The position numbers and the translations under genes were made by a program. DNA of 64,000 nt from an uncultured Methanolobus sp. (GTDB lineage Archaea; Halobacteriota; Methanosarcinia; Methanosarcinales; Methanosarcinaceae), in NCBI RefSeq assembly GCF_963667555.1, contig NZ_OY763421.1, forward strand, positions 1,195,562 to 1,259,561, given 5' to 3'. Under the pieces are notes generated by a model. That model saw nothing but the letters and a program-made list of their open reading frames with translations. It did no database searches and was not told the origin of the DNA. Of the stretch, positions 37,306 to 45,943 are shown piece by piece. Every line of letters starts with the position of its first letter. Position 1 is the stretch's first letter.

Positions 37306-38022
37306 CTAATATCTGCCATATCTCATTTTTACCAGCTGTTCTTCCCGATTTGCATTCCCGTATATGTAAAATGCGATCAGAAGCAACCAGAGGTCAGTGA
37401 ACAGACCCAGTATTCCCATTAAAACAGCGAATATCTTTCCAATCAGAACAGCTTTTTCGGTTGCTTTTACATAATCCATGAACAATGAAAGAAATGCCCG
37501 TAGTATCCGTCCTCCATCCATAGGGAATGCAGGAATAAGGTTGAAAAGTCCCAGAAAGATATTGATGTACCCAAGAATAAAAACCATCAGGAACAGTGAA
37601 TTTCCTTCCATGACAGAAACCGGATTTAATGAGAAATTCAAAAAGAGAAGCAAAGCACCCATAACTATGCTTGAGAGCGGTCCTGCAGCTACTATTATTA
37701 TAACCTTTAATGGTTCATGCACTTCCCTGTTCATAGCAGCAGCTCCTCCGAGCAGATGAAGCCTTATCTCTTTGATACTTCCTCCGAACCTCAGGGTGAA
37801 ATATGAGTGTGCAAGTTCGTGTACCAGTATGGATGCAAAAAGCAGGATTGCAGTTAATAACGAAAGTCCATATTTCATTATTTCGGACTGGATGCCTGCA
37901 AATCCGAAAGGTTCAGATTGTGAGGAAAAGAACCATGCAAACAAAGGCAATACGATCAGGAATGTAATGTCTGCTTTTATGGGTATGCCGATTATTTTAC
38001 CAATACTGTAAGCTTTACTCAT
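37306..38022 (-). CDS. Site-2 protease-like membrane metalloprotease (M50)
   Basis: A 238-residue intramembrane zinc protease. VHELAHSY gives HExxH and IPAFPMDGGRILRA gives the third zinc ligand, with six hydrophobic segments around them. The position of the HTH-CBS regulator gene 30 bases upstream in the same direction suggests joint expression, a common pair in archaea. Such proteases cut membrane-bound regulators. No target is visible. GAGGGAAG precedes the ATG. Confidence 0.88.
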   Translation of the reverse strand: MSKAYSIGKIIGIPIKADITFLIVLPLFAWFFSSQSEPFGFAGIQSEIMKYGLSLLTAILLFASILVHELAHSYFTLRFGGSIKEIRLHLLGGAAAMNREVHEPLKVIIIVAAGPLSSIVMGALLLFLNFSLNPVSVMEGNSLFLMVFILGYINIFLGLFNLIPAFPMDGGRILRAFLSLFMDYVKATEKAVLIGKIFAVLMGILGLFTDLWLLLIAFYIYGNANREEQLVKMRYGRY

Positions 38023-38052
38023 TTCTTCCCTCTGGGTGCTACATGAACGTGA

Positions 38053-38610
38053 TCATTCGCTCAGCAGTTTCAGGATATCATATTTTGTCACAACACCTGA
38101 GACCTGTCCTTTTTCCAGAACCAGCACAGCAGGATGCTTTTCAAGTATATAGGATGCAGTTTTGACATCGGTTCCCGGAGAGAGAGTCGGGAATGAATCT
38201 CCCATTACATCTCCTATTTTCATGTGGGAAACCTCTGAGGTTTTTTTGTTGGCCATGGACCTTACTATCATGTCTTCAGATATGCTGCCAACTGAAATTC
38301 CATCCTGGATAACGGGTATCTGTGAGATGTTGTATCTTTCCATGATGCTTACAGCTTTATCTACACTCTCTTGCGGATTTACGGAAATAAGGTCTCTGTT
38401 CATGATGTCTCTGAGGTAGATGTCCTCCTTTTCGATATCGTTGAACACATCAATTATTTTCCTGAGAGTTGATAATCTGGGGTCCACATCCCCTGCTTCT
38501 ATTCTGGCAATGAGCGGCTGGCTTACACCTGCACGTTTTGCAAGATCGCTCTGTGTGAGACCAAGATCGATTCTTTTTTGCTTCAGTTCATCAGGGGATG
38601 GTAATTGCAT
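38053..38610 (-). CDS. XRE-type HTH regulator with two CBS domains
   Basis: A 185-residue regulator. Residues 6-60 form a helix-turn-helix (LTQSDLAKRAGVSQPLIARIEAG). Residues 65-185 contain two CBS domains (IMNRDLISVNPQES, SQIPVIQDGISVGSISEDMIV; PGTDVKTASYILEKHPAVLVLEKGQVSGVV). CBS pairs sense adenosine nucleotides or SAM. It is co-transcribed with the M50 protease downstream and may control that gene or others. Confidence 0.88.
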   Translation of the reverse strand: MQLPSPDELKQKRIDLGLTQSDLAKRAGVSQPLIARIEAGDVDPRLSTLRKIIDVFNDIEKEDIYLRDIMNRDLISVNPQESVDKAVSIMERYNISQIPVIQDGISVGSISEDMIVRSMANKKTSEVSHMKIGDVMGDSFPTLSPGTDVKTASYILEKHPAVLVLEKGQVSGVVTKYDILKLLSE

Positions 38611-38725
38611 AGTTATTACTCATGGTAATTATCATATTTAAAATCAATTAAGACTACAATAGTAGTAACAAAAATATGTTAAACAAAAAAGAAATAAAAA
38701 ATGAAAGAAAATGAAGAGAACCGGA

Positions 38726-39196
38726 TTATTCTCCCATTCCCATTGTCATTTCATAGGTCTCACCATTCTCGTCCGTCATGGTCATTTTTCCGTCCATGAA
38801 TTTCATTTCGGACAGAATTTTCCCATCCTTGTCGTAATAGGTCATGATGAAACTTTCATCGTCCTCGTTAATTGGAGTGTACATTTCCATTTTAGCTACT
38901 TCATCATCTGCAGGTACGGTGATTTCAGCAACCATATGGCACATCTCTATTCCATCGACAACCTCGGTACCTACAATTTCCATTACCATGCCTTCACCGG
39001 TGTTAGGATTACTCATTGTAATGGTTGACCCTACCGGACAGACCTCGTCTTCGGACCCTTCGGTATAGGTAATGTCTATGTCCTGGCCATCTTCGTCCTG
39101 GACAGTTATGGACTCTTTGTCGCTGCATCCGGATACTGCCAGGGACAGCACCAACAGTACAATGAATATCAGGTATCTACTTTTCATTATTTTCAT
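38726..39196 (-). CDS. Met-rich secreted lipoprotein
   Basis: A 156-residue lipoprotein with lipobox AVSGC. The mature part is acidic, contains two Cys (EVCPVGS, IEMCHMV) and ends in a Met-rich stretch (MKFMDGKMTMT, YEMTMGMG). Met and Cys clusters may hold soft metals such as copper. This is only suggestion. The start at 39196 has AGGTGG 6 bases upstream. A perfect palindrome lies just before the gene. Confidence 0.6.
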   Translation of the reverse strand: MKIMKSRYLIFIVLLVLSLAVSGCSDKESITVQDEDGQDIDITYTEGSEDEVCPVGSTITMSNPNTGEGMVMEIVGTEVVDGIEMCHMVAEITVPADDEVAKMEMYTPINEDDESFIMTYYDKDGKILSEMKFMDGKMTMTDENGETYEMTMGMGE

Positions 39197-39216
39197 AATA
39201 TACCACCTTTCCATTG

Positions 39217-39230
39217 CACTTAGCTAAGTG
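39217..39230. promoter_or_regulatory. 14-bp palindromic operator candidate
   Basis: CACTTAGCTAAGTG is a perfect palindrome. On the minus strand it lies between a TATA-like AAATTTAAATTAT and the ATG at 39196, over the probable transcription start. A bound repressor would block transcription of the Met-rich lipoprotein. A related half-site (ACACTTAGTTG) is near 39265. Confidence 0.45.
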
Positions 39231-39269
39231 TCATAATTTAAATTTATCGATTTATCATTAAATTGACAC

Positions 39270-40214
39270 TTAGTTGTAAAGCGTGAACAGGCCGACCACA
39301 TATCCGAAATATACTCCAAGAATTACTCCGCCTTCCCATCTATCCAGTTTCTTCCCTGTGATGCCGAAGATTATCAGAATGAGCATCAGCACGATCATTA
39401 ACGGGAAATCATAATTGAGGGATTGTTGCAATATTGTAAGTGGTCTTATCTGTGAGGATGCTCCGAGGATCAGTGCAATATCCATGGTGTTTGCACCAAG
39501 TATGTTTCCTATGGATATGTCCTGATGTCCTTTTAAGGTGGCCGAAACTGCAGTTATAAGTTCCGGCAGTGATGTTCCAAGTGCAACCAGTGTAAGGGCA
39601 ATGATCATCTCAGGGATCCCAAGCCATTCTGCAATGGTTATTCCTGCATCGACAAGTATTCGGCTTCCGATAACTACAAGTGCTGCACCTGCAATGAATA
39701 GAAGTATGTCTTTCTTCAACTGGCTGAGCGGTACTTTTTCCCTGAGTTCCTCGTTTCCGTCAAAAACAGCACGTTGCAAGCGGAAATTGTAGTACATGAA
39801 TCCAAGGAATACAAGAAGCAACAGTATTCCATCAAATGATGTTACAGTTCCGTCCAGTGAAATGGCTAACAGAAGCAGGGCAGATCCTAGCATGAATCCT
39901 CCCTTACGCTTAAAACCATGTACCTCTATGGGTATTGCTTTAATGGCGATGATCAGACCCAGAATAAGTCCTATGTTGCATATGGCAGAACCTACGGCAT
40001 TGCCGACCGTCATCTCAACGTGGTCCATATATGCTGCCATAGCCGAAACTGTAAATTCGGGCGCCGTGGTGGCAAAGCTGACAATGGTAGCTCCAATTAT
40101 AATTTTAGGGATGCCACTTTTTTCGGAAATTGTTACGGCAGACTCCACAAACCAGTCTGCTCCTTTTGTGATCATCACAAGGCTTACAAGCAATAATACA
40201 ATCGTTACAAGCAT
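39270..40214 (-). CDS. Calcium/sodium antiporter (CaCA family, YrbG-like)
   Basis: A 314-residue antiporter with ten expected helices. The two inverted alpha-repeats are IGATIVSFATTAPEFTVSA and TLVALGTSLPELITAVSA, each with the ion-binding acidic residue. Polar residues fit Ca2+ or Na+ exchange of the NCX_Mj type. AAGGACC precedes the ATG. It stands between the Met-rich lipoprotein and the PEF-CTERM gene. Confidence 0.9.
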   Translation of the reverse strand: MLVTIVLLLVSLVMITKGADWFVESAVTISEKSGIPKIIIGATIVSFATTAPEFTVSAMAAYMDHVEMTVGNAVGSAICNIGLILGLIIAIKAIPIEVHGFKRKGGFMLGSALLLLAISLDGTVTSFDGILLLLVFLGFMYYNFRLQRAVFDGNEELREKVPLSQLKKDILLFIAGAALVVIGSRILVDAGITIAEWLGIPEMIIALTLVALGTSLPELITAVSATLKGHQDISIGNILGANTMDIALILGASSQIRPLTILQQSLNYDFPLMIVLMLILIIFGITGKKLDRWEGGVILGVYFGYVVGLFTLYN

Positions 40215-40287
40215 GAGGGTCCTTATATAATTCCATGTGATTTAAACATGAGTGAAAAACAAAAAGCAAAATTGTGATCCAGAACGA

Positions 40288-40319
40288 AAAAAGGAAACAA
40301 TAGTTAATCAACTATTGTT
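40288..40319 (-). terminator. Terminator of the PEF-CTERM gene
   Basis: AACAATAGTT (40296-40305) pairs perfectly with AACTATTGTT (40310-40319). On the minus strand it is followed by TTTCCTTTTTTCG. It lies 2 bases after the gene's stop. Confidence 0.75.
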
Positions 40320-40321
40320 CT

Positions 40322-41002
40322 TTACTGCTCCTTCTTTCCGTAGATCAGAGCAAGTCCCATAATTGCAAGTACCGGAAGGGCTATTGTAGGGAACTCAGGA
40401 ACTTCGGTCCGGGATACGGGAGGTTCATTGTTGTTCTCTTCATTTGATGCAGGGCTTGTTGAAGTTATGGCTCCTACTGCGTCCATGTCAGCGCCTTCAA
40501 ATGAACTACCGATGTTAAGTCCGGTGTAGTCTACAATTTTGACATAGCTGTATTTTTCTCCATAGTTCACTCCTTCAACAGCGTCAATGTCAAAGAAACT
40601 CTTTCTGTTGCCTGTCCCCACTTTGATCCATTCGTTTCCATCTGTACTGATAAATACTTCAACGATTTCCTGGGCGGAATTTCCAGCTTCATAGACTACC
40701 AGATCGTTCTGTTCATCGCCTGAACATGCAAGTGCATTGTCTGTAAATTTGACGACTACATATCCATAGGCTCCAAGACTTACGGATTTCCTGTCAGGTA
40801 TTCCAAGTATATTGCTGATGTTTCCTTCTGCTGCGCCACCATTCAGTTGATATTCAACTATCTCATCTGCAAAAGAAGATTCACCTGAGCTAAACTCCAC
40901 TCCTCCGTAAGTTTGTCCTGATACCGGGCTTATCAGCATGCAGGAAAATATCATAGTACCAACTACCAATAACAAATTTTTTCCGTGTTTAATAGTAACC
41001 AC
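40322..41002 (-). CDS. PEF-CTERM surface protein
   Basis: A 226-residue secreted protein. An N-terminal signal (NLLLVVGTMIFSCMLISPVSGQ) and a C-terminal EVPEFPTIALPVLAIMGLALI plus KKEQ form the PEF-CTERM sorting signal that an archaeosortase replaces with a membrane lipid. The middle is an all-beta domain (GYVVVKFTDNALACSG, DLVVYEAGNSAQEIVEVFISTDG) similar to discoidin-like sorting-domain proteins. The start is unclear: GTG at 41002 overlaps the AAGGTGG ribosome site, while an ATT at 40993 lies 5 bases after it and would give MKHGKNLLLV. The leader is strongly structured. Confidence 0.75.
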   Translation of the reverse strand: MVTIKHGKNLLLVVGTMIFSCMLISPVSGQTYGGVEFSSGESSFADEIVEYQLNGGAAEGNISNILGIPDRKSVSLGAYGYVVVKFTDNALACSGDEQNDLVVYEAGNSAQEIVEVFISTDGNEWIKVGTGNRKSFFDIDAVEGVNYGEKYSYVKIVDYTGLNIGSSFEGADMDAVGAITSTSPASNEENNNEPPVSRTEVPEFPTIALPVLAIMGLALIYGKKEQ

Positions 41003-41056
41003 CTTTTAAATTGTACCTAATGCCAGATATTAAATAGACTGGCAAAGGTGGTTACT
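40994..41056 (-). promoter_or_regulatory. Leader structure that pairs with the ribosome binding site
   Basis: AGTAACCACCTTT (40994-41006) and AAAGGTGGTTACT (41044-41056) are perfect inverted copies. GCCAG (41022-41026) and CTGGC (41039-41043) extend the stem. On the minus-strand mRNA the 13-bp stem contains the gene's own AAAGGTGG site. A TATA-like tract near 41082-41098 would make the transcript include both arms. Confidence 0.5.
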
Positions 41057-41070
41057 GAACGATATCGTTC
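41057..41070. promoter_or_regulatory. 14-bp palindrome upstream of the PEF-CTERM gene
   Basis: GAACGATATCGTTC is a perfect palindrome directly next to the inverted repeat arm. It is near the expected transcription start and could be an operator. Confidence 0.4.
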
Positions 41071-41152
41071 ATAAGCTTTGCTAAATTATTTTATTATATA
41101 TCAAAACAAATCTATCAAAAAATCTACAATATTTAGCGAAAATCCCCTCAAT

Positions 41153-41710
41153 TTACTCAAGTCCAAGTGCAGTAACTGCGGCAACGATCATTATTCCAAG
41201 TCCGACCATACGTACTGAATGTTTGATCATGCTCTGTTTTGCAAGCTTGCCGGAGTAAACTCCAAGTATTGACAGAACTGCTATACTCAGTATAACCGCT
41301 ACTTCAAGCATATGGCTATCCAGAAGCAAGAACGGAAGTATCGGGACAAGTGAGCCGCAGAAACTTGCTCCGCCGTGGAATATGGAATCGCTCCATATCT
41401 TCTTTTTAGTTTCTTCTTCTATCCTTGTCCTGTTAAGGCTTCTAAGCAGTGGTTTTTCCAGCTCGGCAAGTTTGCCGAACTCCACAGCGCTTTCAGCAAG
41501 ATATGATCCAACTCCGTTTGTAAGTGCCAGGGCAACTGCTCCTCCGAGTGCGGCATTAATAACAATTGCCGGATCGTCTGCCACATGTGATGTGCCTATG
41601 ACAACACCAAGAATAGCCAGTATACCATCGATGCTTCCAAGTATGATGTAACGACCGTGTTCGGTTTTTAGTTTAAAACGTTTGAATTTAGGAATACATT
41701 TGTAGTTCAT
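41153..41710 (-). CDS. VIT1/CCC1-family membrane protein (Fe/Mn transport type)
   Basis: A 185-residue membrane protein. ILGSIDGILAILGVVIGTS matches the first helix of the VIT/Ccc1 family with its acidic residue, and GAVALALTNGVGSYLAESAVE is the second conserved block. Helices continue with KIWSDSIFHGGASFCGS. Yeast and plant members move Fe2+ and Mn2+ across membranes. The direction here is not known. Confidence 0.8.
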   Translation of the reverse strand: MNYKCIPKFKRFKLKTEHGRYIILGSIDGILAILGVVIGTSHVADDPAIVINAALGGAVALALTNGVGSYLAESAVEFGKLAELEKPLLRSLNRTRIEEETKKKIWSDSIFHGGASFCGSLVPILPFLLLDSHMLEVAVILSIAVLSILGVYSGKLAKQSMIKHSVRMVGLGIMIVAAVTALGLE

Positions 41711-41840
41711 AATTATCTGAGATCCTTGATCAGACTATAGATACACACAAAGCTTTTTTTCTTTTTCGGATGTTAAACAAGGTTAAGCTTATAGCAGATG
41801 ATAAAAATACACACCCGACAACTCATAAAGGAATGGTCCG

Positions 41841-42716
41841 ATGAAAGTTCACCCAAGATGTTCATATTGCCTGCTCTCCAGGGTTCACCAGGAAGCGGAA
41901 CTGTCCACTGATAACGAAGAGCTGATACAAAAAGCAATTCTTGGCGGAATAGATGTGCTCAAATCACTCTATGAACCCGGAATGCCTGCGGCAGAACTAT
42001 CCACGCCCATGCACAGGATAGCCTATGAGATCCTGGATGACAACGACCCTTATAAGAGTATGAAAGAACTCAGCAGTAAGACCGCTGAAAGGTTCATGCC
42101 TGTTATACGTTCCCATGTTTTTAATGGTGATGATGACGATGTTGCCACATTTAAGCGTGCAGTACTTGCGGCAGTTATAGGTAACTATTTTGATTATGGT
42201 GTGATGGGTCTTGAGGTCCCTATCGATGTTTTTGATGAAACATTCAAGGAACATTTCCAGAGAGGTCTGGATGTGGATGACACCGACAAAATGATGGATA
42301 AACTCAGCAATGTTGTCTATCTTGCAGATAACTGTGGCGAGATCCTTATTGACACTCTTGTCTTTGAAATTATCAAAAAGATGGGTGGCAACATCACTCT
42401 TGTCGTAAGGGGTGCACCAATACTGAACGATGTGACCATGGAAGAAGTCGAAGAGTTCGGGATTGCTGATAAAGTTGACCGCGTCCTGACAACCGGTTCC
42501 AATGCCATAGGTGTGCGCCTTCAGGAAGCTCCACAGGAGCTAAAGGATGCACTGGACAATGCTTCACTTATCATCAGTAAGGGAATGGCGAACTACGAGA
42601 CCATGTCAGAAGAGAATTATAGGCCCATCGCATATTTACTAAAAGTGAAGTGTGACCCGGTGGGAGAAGATATCGGGGCTCCAAAGGGCTGTTCAGTAGC
42701 CCGTTTATTTGAGTGA
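41841..42716 (+). CDS. DUF89/ARMT1-family metal-dependent phosphatase
   Basis: A 291-residue enzyme of the archaeal subfamily, with an N-terminal CxxC (RCSYCLL). VVYLADNCGEILIDTL holds the metal-binding Asp and Asn, LVVRGAPILNDVT and LIISKGMANYETM are further family blocks. Relatives dephosphorylate damaged or side-product sugar phosphates and prefer Ni, Co, Mn or Mg. The CooT-like nickel-binding gene follows by 30 bases, as often seen in methanogens. Confidence 0.85.
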   Translation: MKVHPRCSYCLLSRVHQEAELSTDNEELIQKAILGGIDVLKSLYEPGMPAAELSTPMHRIAYEILDDNDPYKSMKELSSKTAERFMPVIRSHVFNGDDDDVATFKRAVLAAVIGNYFDYGVMGLEVPIDVFDETFKEHFQRGLDVDDTDKMMDKLSNVVYLADNCGEILIDTLVFEIIKKMGGNITLVVRGAPILNDVTMEEVEEFGIADKVDRVLTTGSNAIGVRLQEAPQELKDALDNASLIISKGMANYETMSEENYRPIAYLLKVKCDPVGEDIGAPKGCSVARLFE

Positions 42717-42746
42717 ACAATTAATAACACTTTAGGAGTGAAATGT

Positions 42747-42932
42747 ATGTGTGAGCTAAAGGTCATCCTTGTTGACGGGGATAGTAAAGAGATGGTAATG
42801 GAGTCTGTAACAAGACTGGTCGTTGACGGAGATTCAGTCACAGTCTACGGTATATTTGGAGAGAGAGAGACTGTAAAAGGGTCTGTAAAAGAGATCAACT
42901 TTGGAACAGGTGAGGCTATACTTTACAAATGA
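42747..42932 (+). CDS. CooT-family nickel-binding small protein
   Basis: A 61-residue protein beginning MCELKVIL. In the CooT family Cys2 binds nickel and helps mature CO dehydrogenase in Rhodospirillum rubrum. The remaining beta-rich part (TRLVVDGDSVTVYGIFGERETVKGSV) fits the family length and pattern. GGAGTGA precedes the ATG by 5 bases. The CODH/ACS operon lies about 7 kb downstream, and DUF89 is 30 bases upstream. A role in nickel supply is inference. Confidence 0.75.
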   Translation: MCELKVILVDGDSKEMVMESVTRLVVDGDSVTVYGIFGERETVKGSVKEINFGTGEAILYK

Positions 42933-43047
42933 TTTTAATATACATAAAAGACATTGTATATTTAGTGGATTTTAAGTTTCATTCACAATTATTGAGGTAC
43001 TAATATTTAAATTAAAATCAAGGACGAAAAGATAGGAAGGAACTAAT

Positions 43048-44055
43048 ATGTCAAAAGTAAAAGTTGCAATAAATGGGTATGGTACAATTGGTAAACGTGT
43101 TGCTGATGCTGTTACCATGCAGGACGACATGGAAATAATAGGTATCGCAAAGACAAGACCAAATTATGAGGCTTTCGTTGCACACAAGAAAGGATATAAT
43201 GTCTATACTTTAGCTGATAAGATAGATGACATGAAGAAGGCAGGAATTCCTGCTGCAGGTTCAGTAGATGACATGATCGCAGAGGCAGATGTCGTTGTTG
43301 ACTGTACACCCGGTGGAGTCGGTGAAAAGAACAAGGCACTCTATGAGAAAGCAGGTGTAAAGGCTATCTGGCAGGGCGGCGAGGATCATGAGCTTGCAGG
43401 TTGCTCATTCAATGCAGAGGCAAATTATACAGAAGCACTCGGCAAGGACTTTGTAAGGGTTGTATCCTGTAACACAACAGGTCTGTGCAGAGTAATCTAC
43501 CCACTTGACCAGGAGTATGGTGTAAAGAAGGTAAGAGTAACACTCATGAGAAGGTCTGCTGATCCAAATGATGTAAAGAACGGTCCAATTAATGCTATTG
43601 TTCCAAACCCTATCAAACTCCCTTCACACCACGGTCCTGATGTAAAATCCGTAATTCCACATATCAACATCACATCAACCGCTGTAAAGCTCCCAACAAC
43701 ACTTATGCACCTGCACACCCTGAACATCGAAATGGAAAAGGACTGCAGTACTGAAGATGTAAAGGCACTCTTCGCAAAGCAGCCACGTGTAAGGATGATC
43801 GGACAGGGAATTGGTTCCACTGCTGAAATAATGGAGCTTGGAAAAGACCTTGGACGTCCAAGAGGCGACATGTGGGAGAACTGTGTCTGGGAAGATTCCG
43901 TTACAATGTATGAAGGAGAACTCTACTTCTTCCAGGCGATCCACCAGGAGTCCGATGTAATTCCTGAGAATGTCGATGCTATCCGTGCAATGACAGAGAT
44001 CGAAAAGGATGGCGCAAAGTCCATAGCAAAGACCAACAAGGCAATGGGACTTTAA
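43048..44055 (+). CDS. gap: Type II glyceraldehyde-3-phosphate dehydrogenase
   Basis: A 335-residue archaeal enzyme that interconverts glyceraldehyde-3-phosphate and 1,3-bisphosphoglycerate, mainly for gluconeogenesis. INGYGTIGKRVADAV is the dinucleotide-binding loop, and Cys141 in SCNTTGLCRVI is catalytic. HHGPDVKSVIPHINI and QAIHQESDVIPEN match archaeal GapDH. GGAAGGAACT precedes the ATG. The IMPase/FBPase and NAD kinase genes follow. Confidence 0.93.
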   Translation: MSKVKVAINGYGTIGKRVADAVTMQDDMEIIGIAKTRPNYEAFVAHKKGYNVYTLADKIDDMKKAGIPAAGSVDDMIAEADVVVDCTPGGVGEKNKALYEKAGVKAIWQGGEDHELAGCSFNAEANYTEALGKDFVRVVSCNTTGLCRVIYPLDQEYGVKKVRVTLMRRSADPNDVKNGPINAIVPNPIKLPSHHGPDVKSVIPHINITSTAVKLPTTLMHLHTLNIEMEKDCSTEDVKALFAKQPRVRMIGQGIGSTAEIMELGKDLGRPRGDMWENCVWEDSVTMYEGELYFFQAIHQESDVIPENVDAIRAMTEIEKDGAKSIAKTNKAMGL

Positions 44056-44103
44056 TTAAAAATCTAATTTAAGTCTTGATCTTAATAAATCTTAGAAGTT
44101 CAC

Positions 44104-44931
44104 ATGCACAGCAGCAATGAATTCCTGGAACTGAGTGAAAGGATAGCAAAAGCGGTGCATGTATCTATAAAGGATATTGTCGGCACACCTGAAGCCGGCA
44201 AGATCCTTTATACAGGTGCCGACGGCACACCTACGAAACTCATCGATGATGTTTCGGAAAAAGCTATTTTTGAAGTTCTGGGAAAGGAAGACAGTCCTTT
44301 CAGAATTTTCAGTGAAGAAGCCGGAGAAAAGATAATAGGCAAATCTTCCGACCTTCCTGATTTTACCATCATAATCGACCCGATAGACGGCACGTATAAT
44401 GCTGTACAGGGAATTCCATTTTATAGTTTGTCACTTGCCATAACATCGACTGACCTTAACGACATTATATTCGGATATGTTCAAAACCTTGCCAACGGAG
44501 ACACATTCTATGCGGAACATGGTAAAGGTGCTTATTTTAATGGAACGAATCTGAAAACATCCGCTAATTCTGATATTTGTAAGTTCTGCATCAGTATTTA
44601 TGGTTACAGGCGAAACATTGCGGCTGCATCAAGTCTTGCCTCAAATGTTCGCAGAATAAGGTCACTTGGAAGTGTGGCTCTGGATCTATGTTATGTTGCA
44701 GCAGGAAAAATTGATGCATTTACGGATGTCAGGGGCACCATGCGTATGACTGATATTGCAGCCGGCAAGCTCATTATTGAGGAAGCCGGTGGAATTGTCA
44801 CTGATGAAAACGGTGAGTCTTTAAAGTTAGAGAACCAATTATTAAGCAGGGTTTGCGTGATAGCATCCAACGGACTTGCACATGAGAGTATCTTAAAGCT
44901 TTCAACAGGGATGATAAATGACGGTAAGTAA
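44104..44931 (+). CDS. Inositol monophosphatase-family enzyme (FBPase/IMPase/NADP phosphatase)
   Basis: A 275-residue Mg-dependent phosphatase. FSEEAGEKII, IIDPIDGTYNAVQGIPFY and MTDIAAGKLIIEEAGG are the three metal and substrate motifs. Archaeal members act on fructose-1,6-bisphosphate and inositol phosphate, and some on NADP. The NAD kinase gene overlaps its end by 14 bases. In Methanocaldococcus jannaschii the two activities are fused in one protein, MJ0917. The start codon has only a weak ribosome site. Confidence 0.88.
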   Translation: MHSSNEFLELSERIAKAVHVSIKDIVGTPEAGKILYTGADGTPTKLIDDVSEKAIFEVLGKEDSPFRIFSEEAGEKIIGKSSDLPDFTIIIDPIDGTYNAVQGIPFYSLSLAITSTDLNDIIFGYVQNLANGDTFYAEHGKGAYFNGTNLKTSANSDICKFCISIYGYRRNIAAASSLASNVRRIRSLGSVALDLCYVAAGKIDAFTDVRGTMRMTDIAAGKLIIEEAGGIVTDENGESLKLENQLLSRVCVIASNGLAHESILKLSTGMINDGK

Positions 44932-45751
44932 AATAGGTATTGTATCGCGATTTGACCAGCGGGATGCTCTTGATATGGCCAGGAAGATCTACGATGAGTT
45001 CAATTCAAAGGTGGAGATCTTCTTTTCACCAAAGACCGGACAACATCTGGGCATTACAGAGAATTGTCTTCCGGTTGAGCAGATGCAGGATGCAGGTGTA
45101 CAGCTTATCATTTCAATTGGTGGGGACGGTACAGTGCTTCGTAACATCTCTAAGATGAAAGATCCACTTCCGGTTCTTGGCGTAAATATGGGTACACTGG
45201 GTTTTCTGGTGGATGTTCCTCCGGAAGATGCCATAAACGACATTGCTGATGTTCTTAAAGGTTTCACTTACACGGAGCGTTCACGCCTGAGTGTCCATTT
45301 GAATGGGAAAAGGTTGCAGGATGCAACAAATGAGATAGTTCTCATCACGGCAAGACCGGCAAAGATCCTCACTTTCAGAATTGCAGTGGATGATTCGGAA
45401 ATCGAGGATATGAGGGCTGATGGTATTGTAGTTGCAACTCCTACCGGGTCAACAGCTTATGCAATGAGTGCAGGCGGACCGATCGTAGATCCGCGTGTGG
45501 ATGCATCGATAATTGTGCCGATAGCTCCTTTCAAGCTTTCAGCAAGACCATGGATCGTTCCAGGCAATAGTATCATCAAGGTTGAGATGACGATACCTGA
45601 AAAGGAAGCTGCACTTGTGATAGATGGCCAGCATTCCTACAACATGGTTGAAAATGATGTTGTAACAGTTACCAGGGCTGAGAACCCTGCAAGGTTTGTA
45701 AGCAGTTCCATAAACGGCTTCTATGAAAAGGTTCAGAGCAAGCTTTCATGA
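44918..45751 (+). CDS. ATP-NAD kinase
   Basis: A 277-residue enzyme that makes NADP. IISIGGDGTVLRNIS is the diagnostic GGDGT motif, VNMGTLGFLVD and VVATPTGSTAYAMSAGGPIVDP are the NAD-binding blocks. Start 44918 lies inside the previous gene with GGGATGAT upstream. Coupled with the IMPase-type gene, it may balance NAD and NADP. Confidence 0.92.
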   Translation: MTVSKIGIVSRFDQRDALDMARKIYDEFNSKVEIFFSPKTGQHLGITENCLPVEQMQDAGVQLIISIGGDGTVLRNISKMKDPLPVLGVNMGTLGFLVDVPPEDAINDIADVLKGFTYTERSRLSVHLNGKRLQDATNEIVLITARPAKILTFRIAVDDSEIEDMRADGIVVATPTGSTAYAMSAGGPIVDPRVDASIIVPIAPFKLSARPWIVPGNSIIKVEMTIPEKEAALVIDGQHSYNMVENDVVTVTRAENPARFVSSSINGFYEKVQSKLS

Positions 45752-45943
45752 AGTTTTGGTTTGCGCAACCTTTCATGCGATCCTCTTTGAAACTGAAAAT
45801 ACGTAAAATCAGCAAAAAACTGCCTTCCATTCACTAGATAAACGTTGCTCTTAATCATTTGTGGTAAAAGTGGAAATTATCTTAAAAAACCTAACAGTTA
45901 AATAATGGGAACGGGATTCTCAGCAATCAAAGGAGTCAAAAGC

